Positions 11,701 through 26,700 of a stretch of 64,000 bases of DNA are shown here, piece by piece. Position numbers and translations under genes: made by a program. The stretch is from Achatina immaculata. Its lineage: Eukaryota > Mollusca > Gastropoda > Stylommatophora > Achatinidae. Position 1 is the first letter of the stretch. Every line of letters begins with the position of its first letter. The stretch is taken from assembly GCA_009760885.1 (NCBI GenBank), contig CM019718.1, forward strand, positions 31,562,530 through 31,626,529, given 5' to 3'. The notes under the pieces were generated by a model. The model was not told where the DNA came from and ran no database searches. It was given only the letters and a program-made list of their open reading frames with translations.

Positions 11701-14700
11701 AGGTCAAACAGTACAGCTATGTCTGAATGTATAAAACCTTTTATCAATACCACATAGGGGGCAAAGATGCTGTCCAAACTGGCAGTGAACTATAGCTGAC
11801 TTGCTAGAATCAGGGTTGGTGAACCATAGCTGACATGCTAGCATCAGGGTTGGTGAACCATAGCTGACTTGCTAGAATCAGGGTTGGTGAACCATAGCTG
11901 ACTTGCTAGCATCAGGGTTGGTGAACCATAGCTGACTTGCTAGAATCAGGGTTGGTTAACCATAGCTGACATGCTAGCATCAGGGTTGGTGAACCATAGC
12001 TGACTTGCTAGCATCAGGGTTGGTGAACCATAGCTTACATGCTAGCATCAAGGTTGGTGAACCATAGCTGACATGCTAGCATCAAGGTTGGTGAACCATA
12101 GCTGACATGCTAGCATCAAGGTTGGTGAACTATAGCCGACATGCTAGCATCAGGGTTGGTGAACTATAGCTGACATGCTAGCATCGGGGTTGGTGAACCA
12201 TAGCTGACATGCTAGCATCGGGGTTGGTGAACCATAGCTGACATGCTAGCATCAAGGTTGGTGAACCATAGCTGACATGCTAGCATCGGGGTTGGTGAAC
12301 CATAGCTGACATGCTAGCATCGGGGTTGGTGAACCATAGCTGACATGCTAGCATCGGGGTTGGTGAACCATAGCTGACCAAGACCCTGTTCTACCTCTCT
12401 GTGGTACTCTCAGTAACAGACTTAATCTGGACAATGGAGCAGGGATCACCAGAGTCTCCAAAACAGTGGAGTCTGTTAACAAAGTACTGCACATCACCTG
12501 CTTTTTATCTTCGGGGGGGGGAGAGCTGCTGTCAGAAGTCACTCCTAAGCCAACATGATAATGTGCCTCAACATCTTTATCACATAATGGGTGCAAAGAA
12601 CACAAACTCGCAGTTCCTGGAGGACTGAGGAAGAAGAATCGATGCCATAAAGCAACACTGCTGGTAAAACTGACCACATTATTTAGAATATCTAAAGCCG
12701 ACATCTGTCCAGGTTTGACATAGAAGATGTGGACCGTGTCATTGTCACGGTTCGGTATGAAGTCTAAGCACTCCAGATCTGCAAACAGTCCTGAGTTGGT
12801 CGTGTCGAGCATGACCAGATCAGGGGGCACTGAACTGTTGGAGGGCTCCTGGAGAAGAAAAACAAAAAATGCTGAGCACAGTTAGAGCTGAGATTCTTTA
12901 CCAGGCTATCTATGCCTCTTGGGAGTACAGGGTTTGATCTCTGAATAATTATTTTTAAAAATGCTGTTGTTACGTTAGAATTTTCTTGCAGTTTTTTTTT
13001 TTTCAATTCCCAGCTAACCATATGTAAAGTAAAACTGAGCTACTGACTTGAAGTCATATTGGTAGGCAACAGGTCTGGTGATAATGATTATAATGATAAT
13101 GATTTAAACAATTTGGGACATCTTGGGCAAATCATAAAATGGTTAAGAATCTGTGAATTAGAGGGTGCCAGAGCTCCTATAAAGATTAATATGGGTTATG
13201 AAGTGAGTTCACATTTAAAAACTATGTTTACAATATAAAGCCACGCCACCTTCAAAGCCTCTAGGGACAGAAGTCCATAGTGGGACAAGAAAAGTCTGGC
13301 TGTCTGGTACTCATTACAGATTCTGAAAACAATGCACAAAATACATGTCATGATATTCATCTTTCTGAGATAGATCACTACCACCATGTTAAATTTTAAT
13401 ATAAATTATTAACTACCCTGCTAAATTCTAAGATAAATCATTAATTACTGCATCAAATCATAGGATAAATCAAAAACTTTGTCAAATGCTAAAATAATTC
13501 ATTAAGTATCACATCAAATCCTTAGAAATCATTAATTACAAGGTCTAATTTGGAGATAAATTAGAGAACAAAAAAAAAACATGAATTACAATAATTATTT
13601 CATTCTTCACTCTATGCCTTATCATACTATGACTATATCACTTTATTTTTTCTTCTCCATAAAATATTTTTTGTTTCTTTCTACACATCCAATCCAATAT
13701 TTCAGTTATTCTGGTTTAAACAGAACTCTAATAAACAGGCACGCCTGTTTCTGATCTCAAAAACAAATGTCAGTTTTACCACATATAAGTCATGTACAAT
13801 TACATACACTTATCCATTATGTGGTGCACTAGCAGACAGCAGTGATCATGGTGTTAACATTCTATGGCTGCTGATATTTCTACCCAGATGCATTGCTTTT
13901 TCTCTTTGCTTGCCATCTGGTTAATCAACAGATATTTTTCACTCAATCTCCTTATTTCCATCAAGCTTTCCAGTGACTTCTGCTTGATTGCTGTTCCTTT
14001 GTGGCATTAATTAGCTTTTGATGTTAATTAGATTTTGATGTTCTGTAACTTCTTTCAGAATTTTTTTTTTTTTTTAGTTAATAAAAGTACATGTTGCAAT
14101 TTTTTTTTTCAAAAACCACAACTCTGCTGCTCTCAGTTTCTGTTTCAACTGTTTATCTAGCATCCAAGTCTTCATAAACATAAAGTAGAACTGGCTTTAT
14201 ATAAACACAAAGTAGAAATGGCTCTTTACAAACACAAAGCAGAAATGGCTCTATACAAACACAAAGTATAACTGGCTCAATATAAACACAAAGGAGAACT
14301 GGCTCTATACAAATACAAAGTAGCTCTGGCTCTATACAAACACAAAGTAGAACTGGCTCTATACAAAGTAGAACTGGCTGTATATAAACACAAAGTAGAA
14401 CCAGCTCTATATAAACACAAAATAGAACTGGCTCTATTTAAATACAAAATAGAACTGGCTCTATACAAACACAAAGTAGAACTGGCTCTATATAAACAAA
14501 GTACAACCGGCTCTATATAAACACAAAGTAGAAATGGCTCTATATAAAATTACAACTGGCTCTATATAAACACTCTCTTTTGTCATTGCTAAGAGGATTT
14601 TTCTCCCATGTTAATACCTTCTTCATAAAATCACACACAAGTATTATACAGGGCGTCTCATAAAAATCTCAATACATAGGCAACTTTAAATGCATGTAAG

Positions 14701-17700
14701 AAAATTGTATCTTCAGTTACTAAACATTCTCTTACATGATTGCAATTTCTTTCTAAACATATACAGATTGCCATTTCTTTTTAAACACATACAAATTCAT
14801 CTCTTCCACGCAAGGTGCCCCAAGTGAAAATATAAGTGGAACTGCATGTTAAATTTCCCTATGTCTGAAGAATTTTGGGACACCATGTATAATAAAGTGT
14901 TCAACAAATGAACAACAATGACACATACTTGGGTGGTTTGCATTCTGTAACTGGATCAGGGAATGGAGTCTTCTCTCTCTCTAGCTTGGCCCTCTGACTG
15001 ACCTCTTTTTCAAATGACGCCATTTGGTCTATCAAGTTCTTCATCTTTGAGCAATCAGCAGCCTGTTTCTCTGTGAGCACAGACTCCAGAGGAGGGATGC
15101 TCTTTTCTCTAAACAAAACAAAAACATTAAACAAATATTTGTAAGTCCTAGAGTTGCATCTTGCCACCATTAGCTTAAAAGATATGATCTGACTTTATTT
15201 TCCATCATAGGAGATGACACCTTTACTGAAGATTGACATCATTACTGAAGATTGACATCATTATTGAACAATGACATCTTTACTGAAGCATGACATCATT
15301 ACTCAACAACGACACCACTACTGAAGATTGACATCTTTACTGAAGAATGACATCTTTACTGAAGCATGACATCATTACTGAAGAATGACATCTTTACTGA
15401 AGCATGACATCATTACTGAAGATTGACATCATTACTGAAGATGACATAATTACTGAAGAATGACATTTTTACTGAAGAACAAATACATCCCAGCTGACAC
15501 ACAAAGAACACTGCATAACATAATTTTCCTCCCAACTCTATGCTATCAATGTCAAACATGGACACTAACAGACAAAAACAAAAGGAAAATCATCACAACA
15601 GAAATGAGATGCTTAAGGAGAACACTAAATGTAACAAGAGATAAAAATCATAACTGATACTGTCTGGGCAAGAACTGGAATAACACCAGAACTGCACTAC
15701 ATCCAGAAAAAAACAGGTCAAATGGTATAGTCATATTCCACAGCTATGCCAGATAATGTACCACAGAAAACTTTCATGCTAAAAATAACAAGAAGATTAG
15801 TTCCACTTTCAATGACGAGAAGGAAATAAAGTAAATTCTACAATGATAAAAAAGTAAGCAAAACTTTAATGGTAACAACAAAGATTTATGGTCTACAATT
15901 GAAGGCTGTTTCATGTGTGTTTCCACATCACCAACTTTACTCAACTTACGCTTTAGTTTGAGTTACTCAACTTTAACCTTAGTCCAAATTACTCATGTTT
16001 TAGTTCGAGTTACTCAATTTATGTTTTATTCTGAATTACTCAACTTATGTTTTAGTCCCAGTTACTCAACTTTCACCTTAGTCCAAGTTACTCATGTTTT
16101 AGTCTGAGTTATTCAACTTATGTTTTAGTCCAAGTTACTCAACTTACGCTTTAGTCTGAGCTATTTTGTTGACACTTTCAGGGAAGTACCGATGCTTCAC
16201 ACTGTGCTGCTGACCTACATTGTCATCCGGCAGGGGTCGGCCAGGGTCAGACAGGTGTGCCCTGGAGGAAATCTGCAAAAAAATATAAGGTCTAAAAAAA
16301 TGTATAAAAGTAATCTTGCATCACAGCATGAAGATACAGGAGATAAGATGTTAGTGTAAATGGTGCCTGTGCTGCAAGTGATTACTGCACTGGTCTCTCA
16401 TGGCAAGGTTGGTGGTCAAGTTCTGCCTGGGGCACTTCTGAAACCCCTAAATGTAGAAATGGGGTATGTGGCTCTTCCTGGAGCTGGGGAGGTAAAGGCA
16501 GCCAGGTGTGATGCTGACCACATCATCCTCTACTGCGCCAGCAGGTCAAGAACAATCTGGCCACTAACACCATAACCCCTGTCTCTAAGCTATGATAAAA
16601 CTACCTTTACCTTACCTATGTCAATGCCTAAATTCTCCTTTCTTGTCAGCACACAAGACAAGACTGTCATGCCTGGGTATCTACATACCCTCACTTACAG
16701 AGGCTACAACATTCATTTCTACAGGTGGCTTGCGTGAGACACCTTGATCTCAGATTAAACCACTAACCTTCATCTATGAGAGAAAAGTACATTAAGCATC
16801 CGTGTACTTAGACACTCAAAAAAATTCTTTTTTTTTTTTTTTTAAATCTGAATCTTAAAATGATGTCTGTCACAGAAACTCACTATCATAATCTTAAAGA
16901 ACTGGAACGCATTCTTGGGTGGGGAGAACAAGCTACTGTCCATGTAACAGGTCACATCTTGTAGCTGAAGGATGCAAAGAAAAGGTAAACTAACAGTTTA
17001 GTGTCAGCAACATCACAAGAATTGCCAAACCAACATGTGGCTGGTTCAGGGATTCTATATGCCACTCCCAAAACATTTTTCAAGAACAAGAGGTCAACAG
17101 AGCTTCAGAATCAGAATGCATGCAGAAATTTGTGGCCGCTGAAACTCTTCTTCTGCTCATACTTCCTCATATCTGAATTTTGTCTACACAACTCTGAAAC
17201 TACAGTTTGTGCTAAGGGGTCTTGTGGCCTGGAGATCTTGAAAATAGTACATACCTTAGAAGCTCTTGGAGACAGTCTCAACTGCATAGTCCATGCATGA
17301 CGACCAAAAGCCCCACGTATAAGGGCAGTCACTGTTGGCAATGGATCTACAAAAAAAGAAAGTGGACAAAGCACACCTCAGACTACAGAAACACTGTACC
17401 TTCATTTGATGCACAAACTATCATGTGCGATCTCATTTTTATCCAACAACAGAAATAAGGAAGAACATTATCATCATCATCGTGTGCCACACTGACACTG
17501 TTGGCAATAAAGTTTCTCCATTTTGTGTGGTTCAGCTGCCTTTTTCTCCTGTGTCATTTGGTCTTCCAATTCATGTATTTTTCTGTCTGTCTGCCTCTCT
17601 TTCTTTATTCATGAGCTTTCCAGTGTTCTTTATCTTCTGTCTCATGATATATCCAAAGAACGTTGACTATTTTCAATAAGAGGAACACACAATCAGTAAA

Positions 17701-20700
17701 CTGACTCTTTGCTGGCTCTACATTTACAAGTAGTAAATTCACAATTTTTCCCTCCAAAGTTAACAGAGAAAGAAGCACACAGCAAGTCAAGAAAAAAAAA
17801 ATAAACAGGTAAGAGATTAACATGGCTCAAGACTTCCACCTGTCTATAAACAGGGAGATTTCACTTGATGACCGTCAAAGACTGGGAAAACGGACTGTAT
17901 CTGATGAGGAGTGAGTTATGTCACATTTTTAAAAAAAATTTTGAAGCAGATCTGAGAAACACGATTTCTTTACAAGCTTCACCACTAAGAAGACTGGTAG
18001 CAGCTTCATAACAACTCGGTAAATGTAGAGTACTAGCAGAAGGTTTGACGGGGGCATACAATAGCTAGCTAAAGTCCATCAGCCAAGATGAGAATACTAT
18101 TTCTCTACTATAATCATCACCTTCTTCAAAAAGTTACGATACAAAGCTACACTCAAAATGTACTGCTTATATTATGGAGTTGGCATTCAAACCTAACACC
18201 AAATCTACAATACCTTCAATGTTACCCAAAGGCTGCTCCAGAAGACCAACAATAACAGAGTTGTCTATGACAAAGTATCTGAAGAGTGATCCTTGCTCTG
18301 GCAGTGCACTGCCCTTGGCAAACTTGAGCAAAGACCGTTCATCGAGGAGAGAAAACAGGGATTCTGGTCCACACGGTGGTGGGAAGGCACCCTGATAATA
18401 TAAAACTCATTCATGAATTTCTGTAACATTCTGTTTGCATTAGGGTTCAAGAAAATATTCTATTTATGTGGGAATTAGAGAGATCTCTTTCTCAGGTTCA
18501 CCAGTCATGAACTCAAACATAACCATGTATTCAAGGGACTGATCTTCATGTGAAATTTTGTCCTCCCTTCATTTATTGCTAGCTGCAAGAACAGTGCAGT
18601 CTCTTGCATTTCCCTCCACTAGGAGTGCACTGTCCTTGGCAAACATGCCTGCTTTGCTTTGTCCTGATATTTCTTATCTCTAGATGCTGTTTCCCTATCT
18701 CTTGTGTGTCAGATTCCCATTTTTACAACTGATTTAACTAATAAATGCTAGTAATGGATCATGAACCCACAAACTGCAGGATGAAAAATTCAGGTCACTA
18801 CCGACTGGTCCACCAGGAGCTCCCTTTCTTCTACTGTAACATTTTGAAAATTATGAAAAGAAATTGTACAAAATAACATGAAGCAGGAAAAAAATAAATC
18901 AAGCAATCATGCTATTTCACAGTGGCAATGTAAGCTATATCTCACTTAACTGTCAACATAAGCTCTTGACAGATGATTCTGTGAAATAAGATCTTGCAGC
19001 ATCATATGAGATACTAAACTCAAGTTCTAGAGCGGACATAGAAAGATCTGCCTACAGCAAGTACATTATTAACCCCCTAGCTCCCATGCCAAGATGTACT
19101 AACATTTCTTTAAGACAGGCCACACTCTCGATCAGATCTGTGACAACCTTTTTCAGGTCAATGACACCTGAAGCTAATGATAATTCGCCACAGCTCACCA
19201 CCACTTGATATTAAATTTAGAACAATTCAAATATTTGTATTTTGGGAACTTTCCAGTTTCAGCTCACTACTGTGATGTGCAAAAGTTTTAATCTTTAACT
19301 GCTACATGGTCTGCCATACTACCAGTTTGTGGGTTGAGACAAGTGCACTCACTCACACCATGCATTCACAGGCCCAAGTTTGTGGGTTGAGACAAGTGCA
19401 CTCACTCACACCTTGCATTCACAGACCCAAGTTTGTGGGTTGAGACAAGTGCACTCACAACTTGCATTCACAGAACCCAGTTTGTGGGTTAAGACAAGTG
19501 CACTCACTCACACCTTGCATTCACAGACCCCAGTTTGTGGGATGAGACACATGCACTCACTCACACCTTGCATTCACAGACCCCAGTTTGTGGGATGAGA
19601 CACATGCACTCACTCACACTTTGCATTCACAGACCCCAGTTTGTGGGTTGAGACAAGTGCACTCACTCACACCTTGCATTCACAGACCCCAGTTTGTGAG
19701 TTGAGACAAGTGCACTCACTCACACCTTGCATTCACAGACCCCAAGTTTGTGGGATGAGATACATGCACTCACTCACACCTTGCATTCACAGACCCCAGT
19801 TTGTGGGATGAGATAAGTGCACTCACTCACACCTTGCATTCACAGACCCTAGTTTGTGAGTTGAGACAAGTGCACTCACTCACACCTTGCATTCACAGAC
19901 CCCAAGTTTGTGGGATGAGATACATGCTACTCACTCACACCTTGCATTCACAGACCCCAGTTTGGAACTGATGATCTAACATCAACACATAAGCACCAAG
20001 AAATACATAAAACAAATGCAAAATTTGTAAAACTACTATTAATGATGCTTTGGCTGCAGGGATTTGGAAATCTGGAACCAACCACTTGATCAATGATGCA
20101 CGTCAAGAGGGCCTCAGCAGCATCTTTCACCCTCATTGAGGCTGGCATCAACTCTTTGTTGCCCTTGAACTTGGGAGGATCACTTGCTCTGTTCTGCAAC
20201 ACACAATGACAATGAATTACATTTAGGACCTAGTGTCTGTATGAGCCTGCCAGTGCTGGCAGATATCTACCTGTTCTGCAAAAATCACAAGCTACAAATA
20301 AAAACAAAGAAATGCTACAAAAAAGATTAGTCTTCAATAATCTTCTTCTTCCTTTGCTATTCCTGGAACCTCAAATATGTGTTCTAAACACCTGGTGTCA
20401 CGATGATCTTGAAGCGTACACATAATTTAGGATGGAGACTGGGCTACAGTTACTTGCTTGAAGTCTATGAGTGAACCCAACACTGAGGCTTCTTGTCCTC
20501 TCCACCACAAGGACCGCACCGAGCTCTGTCCTGTCAGCCAGGGTGACGAAGCACAACATGACTGTTCCTAGGATCAATCGTGAAGAGGTGGGATAGTGTC
20601 AGCCAGTTCTGCTTCACTGGCAGCATCACTAAAGTGTCCTTCAGTCTTCTCTGTTACCTCCTCAAACAATCTATCAGAAAGAGGTGGGGATTTTGCTAAT

Positions 20701-23700
20701 AAGACTGTCATGGCAGCTTACTGACAGCACACTATTCTCTCTTCTTGTATACTTCTGGGAAAAAGAAGAAAGTCATAACAAACCACCATCGTCTATAAAC
20801 AGGATAACAAATGCTCAATCCTACTGAATTTTAAACAAGAAACGATGTCCTACAGAATTTGAAAACATATAATTTCTATTTTTAAAAAAATCTTTATAGC
20901 ATTTATAAACATATACTCACGGAAAAAAAGTAAGTGTGCAATGCTTTAAAAAGCACCATGAACGTGCTCAGGTGATGATTGAAATAAAATTTGGCCCACA
21001 TTATGTTTGATTATCCAATAACAGATAAAATGATAACTTTCAGGCAGTCACATGTCACAAAAAAGTGATTAAAAAAAAAAACTCATCTAATGTGGCTCAC
21101 CACCCCAAGAAAAGAAAATCAGGGTTTCAGTATCGTATATGTCCTCCTCAGGCAGTTATCACTGCTTGACACTGCCATCTCATCAAACCATTGACACGTT
21201 GTATCAGTTGTTGAGGCATGTTATTCCAATCTTCTTGCAACAATAGGGCTAATTCTTGGCAGTTTCCAGGACAATTGTGTCGTCTTCGCAACCTGCAGTC
21301 CAGTTCATCCCAAATGTACTCGATAGTTGACAGGTCCGGTGAAACTGTTGGCCATGACAAGACAGTAATCTGATGCCATTTAAAGTGGTCCCTGACCACA
21401 TGTGCGACATGTGGACGAGCGTTATCCTGCTGTAGTATCATGCCTTGTTCATTAGCATCCAGAAAGGGCATTACGCGGTGTGTAATGATTTCATCCCTAT
21501 ATTGTAAACCTGTAAGGTTGCCATTGAGGAAGACTAGGTTTGTTCGGCCAGCATAGGAAATTCCTCCCCAAACCATTACACTGCCTCCTCTCCTCCTATC
21601 CACCTCCAGCACACAGTTATTCACAAAGCGTTCTCCTCTTCGCCTGTACACTAAAGCATGCCCATCATGGCCTTGCAGACAGAATCTGGACTCATCAGTG
21701 AATAGGATCCATCTCCATTGATGATAGGGCCATGCCATGTGGTGCTTGGCCCAGGTCAAGCATATTTGTCTGTGGTGAACTGTCAATACTGGCCTATGAG
21801 GTAAGAGATTTACCTCTCTGAGTCTGATTCACACTGTCCTGCCCGACACACATCTTAAACCTGGAATGTTGCTGGCAGTCCATGCTGCCTGAAGAAACCT
21901 GTTACGAAGGTGCATGAGGTGGATGTAACGGTCTTGTGCAAGGGTTGTAACTCATGGTCTACCGCTTCTATGGTGGCCAGCAACAGAACCATTTTGATTA
22001 AAATGACTTTGAAGGCATGATGTTTCTGTGAACATTAAAATGTTGAGATATTGCACTACTGTTGATCCACCAATTAACATCCCAACAGCTGTTTCTCGCT
22101 GTTTGTTCAATCTTGGCATGATGAAAAAAAAATGTTTATGTTGGAAATCCACTATTCCTTTCTTCAACGATTACGTGAAGGGATCTCTGAGAACAGAATT
22201 ACACACTTACCCTCATTTTATCCGTGGTTAGTAACTAACCATGGATCACTGAACATGATTTCACTGAAGCTGTGGTTATCTCCCCATGAATAGCGCAATA
22301 ACTTCGTGCAGCACAGGGAAGTGGACAACACTCAAGACAAAACTTTGTGCCAAATTTGATTTCATTTCAGTCATGACAACATGATTGGTGCACTTGACAT
22401 CACTGCACACTTACTTTTTTCCATGAGTATATAATTTCCATAAAATGAAACATCATTTACAACTTGAAAAAAATAGTATTTTGTACTGAACAAAACAATG
22501 AGCAATTCAGCATGTGAGAATGACTACAACAGAAATATTCAGTAGTTGCTTACACCAAACAAGCATAAACATTTCCTTTTACATTCCTCCTAATTTTGTC
22601 CAATGATGTAAATTATCACAAGAGATTAAGACTACGTACAAAGTTCTTATCCTCTTATAAATCTGTAATCAAACCTGACACAAGAGGTTATCTAACAAAA
22701 TATAATGTTGCAAAATTACATTTTTTTTCCTGACAAACAGTTATATACTAGAAAATTAATGACTACTATTTCATGTTCATTATGAATTAATCTTTATAAT
22801 GAATTGTTCCATAGATCAAATTTTATCTTCTAATCATTGACAAAATCTACCTGACATTTCTAAAAGACATCAAATAATTTTAAAATGTTATCTGTCAAAA
22901 AACATTTTTTTTCGTAATTTGAATCTATCAAAGCATTAGTCAGTTCTTGTTGTAAAACATACAAGCAGGAACAACTGCCTAGCAACCAATGCCAAGACCT
23001 TGCATGCTTTCTTTCTTTTGTTAGCCTGAGGAATAAATGTAATGCCCTCTATTGGTAGCCCTGTATTAGTAACCACAATGCCATCTACTGGTAACCACAA
23101 TGCCTCTAATAACAATAAACAATGCTTTCTACAACATGCCATCTCCAGTAGAATTTTCTCATTAGATATCTTAAAGTTCACAATACAAAAATTGCTATCT
23201 TTTCAAAGTAAGGTTTCATTTTACTGGATTCTGAAATCAAAATGACATAGTACATTATAAACATCTATGTTACAAAATCAACATAACAAGAAATCTGGCT
23301 ATTCTGATTTTCTACAATTAAAAAACCCAGAGTTTACCCTACCCTTCCTCCCTGATATAGAGTTACTATTATATACTGTCCAAAAAAGAAACACATAACT
23401 ACTGATGACCCTATATTAGCCATAACTTTGATATTCTATAGCTTTTTAAATTGAATGAATAAAATTTTTAAATTGCACACAATAATACCTAAGAGTTTAA
23501 ACACTCACTTGACAGATTCTTGCATCTGTGTGACAAGAATTTGTTAGACCCAGGGGTTCTCAAGTTAGTATGGTGTGTGGCCTCCGCTAGCATCGATCAG
23601 CGACTAGCATCTTCTGGGCATAGATGTGATCAGATGCCTGATGTGTGCCTGTGGGATTGCTGTCCACTTTTCCTAGAGTGCCTGCCATAGATCATGACGA

Positions 23701-26700
23701 TTGGCTGGAGAAACATTTCAGCGACAAACACATCTTTGCAGCTCATCCCATAGGTGCTTGATCGAATTCATGTCTGGAGACAGGGATGGCCAGGGAAAGG
23801 CGAGAATGTTGTTGGCAGTCAGGAACTGTGTGGTGAACCATATGCCGTTGTCTTGTTGAAACACAGACCTTTGCCCAGCCAAAAATGGAAGATCATGGGG
23901 TCGAAGAATTTCATTTGATGTATCGTTGCACATTCAAGCCTCCTTCAATCTGCACCAATGGACTCCTTCTGTTGAACTGATCATTCCCCTTACCATTACA
24001 CCTCCACCACCACGCGGCGGAACTTTATCAATGCAATTTTGGGTAAATCGTTCATTTGGCCTATGGTAGACCCTTCTCCACATATCATGGCCCTTCTTCA
24101 CATATCATGGCAGCAGTGCAAAAAAAAGGAAGATTCGTCACTAAACCAGACACGTCTCCATTGATTGTCAGTTGTCCAGAGCCGATGCTGGTTGGCCCAA
24201 ACAAGTCAATTTTGGCAATGGCATCTTGTTAAGACAGGACCTCAGTGAGGTCATCGTGCCACCAGTCCAGCTTCATGCAGTCTATTCCGGACAGTTTGAT
24301 CGGACACATGACATCCAGCAAGCAATGACTGGACACTTGAGGAAGCTGTTGTAAACCTGTTTCTGAGGTGATGAACCAGAATAAAGTGATCATCAGCATC
24401 TGTTGTCACCCAGGGTTGTCCACTGTGGTGCTGGTCTTCAGCTGAGCCAGTGGAAACGGTGCCAAAGTCAACTGATGGTACTCTGCTGCATGTTTAAATG
24501 CCTGGCAACCTGACTTTGACTTTCGCTTGCTTGCAGGCGACCAATTGCAATGTTTCGTAAATTTTGCGATAGATGCACCATAATTGTCTGCTTGAAAATT
24601 AACTGAATTTGTGTAACCTCATCCTTTTTTATAGCGTATCATTTGCATGGGAAGTGAGTCATGCTCACCACAAAAATCACAACTTTTTCATGAATACAAT
24701 GTGAGTTATGGTAAAAAAAATGCGTGATTAGCATGGGCAGCTACCGCGTTCTGACTATACATGAGAATAGCACAATTCACGCTAAATCATGGACCTGATA
24801 TTTTGGTGACAATTTTTGGTTTGGTTTGAGATACCTGGGAAAAAAATGTTTGTCATAACATATAAAAAATGAAGCTTATATAAGCTATGCATTTCTTTTT
24901 TTGGACAGTATATTTCTAGCGATGCTTGACTAAAGAACTAACAATTAGCTTTCACAAATACCCTCCTTGATACAGAGTTACTATTATATTTCTAGTGATG
25001 CTTGACTAAAGAACTAACAATTAGCTTTCACAAATACCCTCCTTGATACAGAGTTACTATTATATTTCTAGTGATGCTTGACTAAAGAACTAACAATTAG
25101 CTTTCACAAATACCCTCCTTGATACAGAGTTACTATTATATTTCTAGCGATGCTTGACTAAAGAACTAACAATTAGCTTTCACAAATACCCTCCTTGATA
25201 CAGAGTTACTATTATATTTCTAGCGATGCTTGACTAAAGAACTAACAATTAGCTTTCACAAATACCCTCCTTGATACAGAGTTACTATATTTCTAGTGAT
25301 GCTTGACTAAAGAACTAACAATTAGCTTTCACAAATACCCTCCTTGATACAGAGTTACTATTATATTTCTAGCGATGCTTGACTAAAGAACTAACAATTA
25401 GCTTTCACAAATACCCTCCTTGATACAGAGTTACTATTATATTTCTAGCGATGCTTGACTAAAGAACTAACAATTAGCTTTCACAAATACCCTCCTTGAT
25501 ACAGAGTTACTATTATATTTCTAGCGATGCTTGACTAAAGAACTAACAATTAGCTTTCACAAATACCCTCCTTGATATGGAGTTACTATTATATTTCTAG
25601 TGATGCTTGACTAAAGAACTAACAATTAGCTTCACGAACACCCTCTACAGCTTCCTGCTGACACTAACATAACAATGCCCATGAACAAAACATAAAAGAC
25701 CCAAGCTTGAATGCTAAGAAATGAAGAATGTTGTAATTAAGTGATAATTTTATTTCTACCAAATCTTTTTTTCTTTCCCTACAATATTCCCCACCAACAA
25801 TTAAATGTTTACTGGTGCCAGAAAAACATAAACAGGTGGTTCCCAGTCTTAGGTCACAACCTTATTTGGGTTTCGGGGGGGGGGGGGGGGGGGGTGTGGG
25901 TGGTGGTGGTGGTGAGAGTCTGTCTGAGGCTGAGTTGCGAGAATATATGAAAAGTGGGGAAAAAAAAAAATCAAATGTCAATTTTTAAAAAATGTGTTTT
26001 TTAAGAGAAATCTTAAAACTTTATGTCTTCAAACCTATATATTAAATAACAACGAGCAGACTCGCTACTTGTCACTGAGATCATTTTTGTTTAAATTTTA
26101 ATATTTCTAAAAACCTTTATTTGCAGAGGTCAAGGGTCACACTACTGCTGGTTCAGGATTGTACTAAAAAAAAAAAGGTTGCAAACCTAAAGATTCTCAT
26201 GTTACCATACCCACCTGAAGCATGAAACTGCGGGTGTAAGCTAACACTACAACAAACAATAAACATACATGTCACATATGCTACAAAATATGCTACGGCT
26301 GCTGAAACAAAATATAAAAGGCAGCATGGGAAAGAGATATTTTTGGTCAAAGCGCATACCTGTAATATTACAACATACAAGGTCTTCTTCAGATAATCCA
26401 TGGGTTATAAACATCGTCTTCTTCAGATAACCCATGGATTATAAACATCATTATACCTTTCCAAACAACTTTTAATAGAAAAAAATATGTAAATCTTTCT
26501 AAATCTTTGCACGAGACAAAAAAGCAGAATATACAAAAGTAAAATGCTTTGACAGAAATAAGCAAACAATGACCAATCAAACTACCAGGCCACACGACAA
26601 AGAAAATCTATCCGCTCCCAGTGAAAATTACTGGACAAGACCTGATAACAGTGACAGCTGTCAACTTCCTCTACTGCAGACCCACAACTTGGAACTCAGC

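Noticed and set aside
11781..12375. CRISPR-like array because of regular repeats
   Set aside because: Direct tandem repeats without spacers, eukaryotic intron context, and clear origin from an interspersed repeat.
18607..18650. Second copy of RALGAPB exon sequence upstream of the exon at 18391
   Set aside because: Only about 21 bases match (one mismatch); flanks do not align, so chance or a tiny templated insertion is equally likely.
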